From Brenneria sp. hezel4-2-4 (GTDB lineage Bacteria; Pseudomonadota; Gammaproteobacteria; Enterobacterales; Enterobacteriaceae), in the NCBI RefSeq assembly GCF_013155275.1, contig NZ_JABJXS010000001.1, positions 825,801-889,800 of the forward strand: a stretch of 64,000 bases of DNA, in the 5' to 3' direction. The position numbers and the translations under genes were made by a program. A model generated the notes under the pieces. The model did no database searches, was not told the DNA's origin, and saw nothing but the letters and a program-made list of their open reading frames with translations. The number at the start of each line of letters is the position of its first letter. Positions within the stretch are counted from its first letter, which is position 1. Shown here piece after piece: positions 63,822 to 64,000 of this stretch.

Positions 63822-64000
63822 TTACTCGTAATCGACCCAGGTGGCGCCGCTGTCAGCAGAACGAACACAGTTTTCAATCCAGCGCACCCCTTCCAGACCG
63901 GCATCGATATTGGGATAGATTAATTTCTCCAGCGTCGCGGTATCGCCCGTCCGTTTAGCGTGGATGGCGATGGCGCATTGCAGGTAGATATTCGCCCAGG
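63822..64000 (-). CDS. Gfo/Idh/MocA-family dehydrogenase (C-terminal part)
   Basis: An open frame enters from the right edge and stops at 63822-63824. The last 58 residues (WANIYLQCAIAIHAKRTGD, YPNIDAGLEGVRWIENCV, GATWVDYE) match the end of NAD-dependent sugar/cyclitol dehydrogenases of the Gfo/Idh/MocA family, where the DGL-G-xxxIE helix closes the protein. In this setting it probably oxidises inositol or a related cyclitol. The N-terminal Rossmann domain lies outside the window. Confidence 0.72.
   Translation of the reverse strand, partial: WANIYLQCAIAIHAKRTGDTATLEKLIYPNIDAGLEGVRWIENCVRSADSGATWVDYE

Overview
The window looks like chromosome from a Gram-negative enterobacterium, most plausibly a plant-associated member of the Enterobacterales such as Pectobacteriaceae. 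This is inferred from E. coli-like bglG/F/B/H proteins, katG behind an OxyR-type site, Fur boxes, a TonB-dependent receptor, an enterobacterial-style inositol locus with the IolC-DUF2090 fusion, and palindromic intergenic repeats. I see no rRNA, tRNA, CRISPR array, phage or intact insertion sequence. The content is almost entirely nutrient acquisition and catabolism.

Bases 1-8344: the tail of an amidohydrolase and a convergent GntR regulator; a relic of an ABC-transporter ATPase domain; a minus-strand operon (two permeases, ATPase, binding protein, RidA-like protein, beta-hydroxyacid-type dehydrogenase); then a hydantoinase/carbamoylase-family amidase and a divergent GntR/FCD regulator. Both minus-strand transcription units start next to the same palindrome, ATTGC-N2-GCAAT, the probable operator of the neighbouring regulator.

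Bases 8463-21080: a siderophore locus of vibrioferrin type. A ferric-siderophore reductase faces away from an operon with an SbnG-like citrate synthase, an ATP-grasp ligase, an NIS synthetase, an MFS exporter, a second NIS synthetase and a PLP decarboxylase (order as pvsA-E). A periplasmic binding protein and a convergent TonB receptor follow. Fur boxes lie before the reductase, the operon and the receptor. The inner-membrane importer is not in the window.

Bases 21303-33077: a beta-glucoside locus wholly on the minus strand: 6-phospho-beta-glucosidase, PTS EIIBCA, BglG antiterminator, BglH-like porin, a DUF1593 secreted protein, an anaerobic sulfatase maturase and a periplasmic sulfatase. Three BglG-type RAT/terminator modules precede the glucosidase, the PTS gene and the porin. 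This places the porin and probably the sulfatase genes under PTS-sensed antitermination, and suggests a pathway for a sulfated beta-glucoside. This is the most interesting system in the window.

Bases 33131-46673: katG with an OxyR site, an EamA exporter, glutamate dehydrogenase, a TetR regulator, and a catabolic operon (RraA-like aldolase, MFS carrier, HyuA, HyuB, SDR, aminotransferase) of unknown substrate.

Bases 47317-64000: a myo-inositol locus with an inositol-type ABC importer, an MFS protein, iolH, iolD, the bifunctional iolC, iolR, iolB, iolA and an MFS inositol transporter. At the right edge are a 23-residue stump of a TIM-barrel epimerase gene and the end of a Gfo/Idh/MocA dehydrogenase. 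No intact iolE or iolG lies inside the window.
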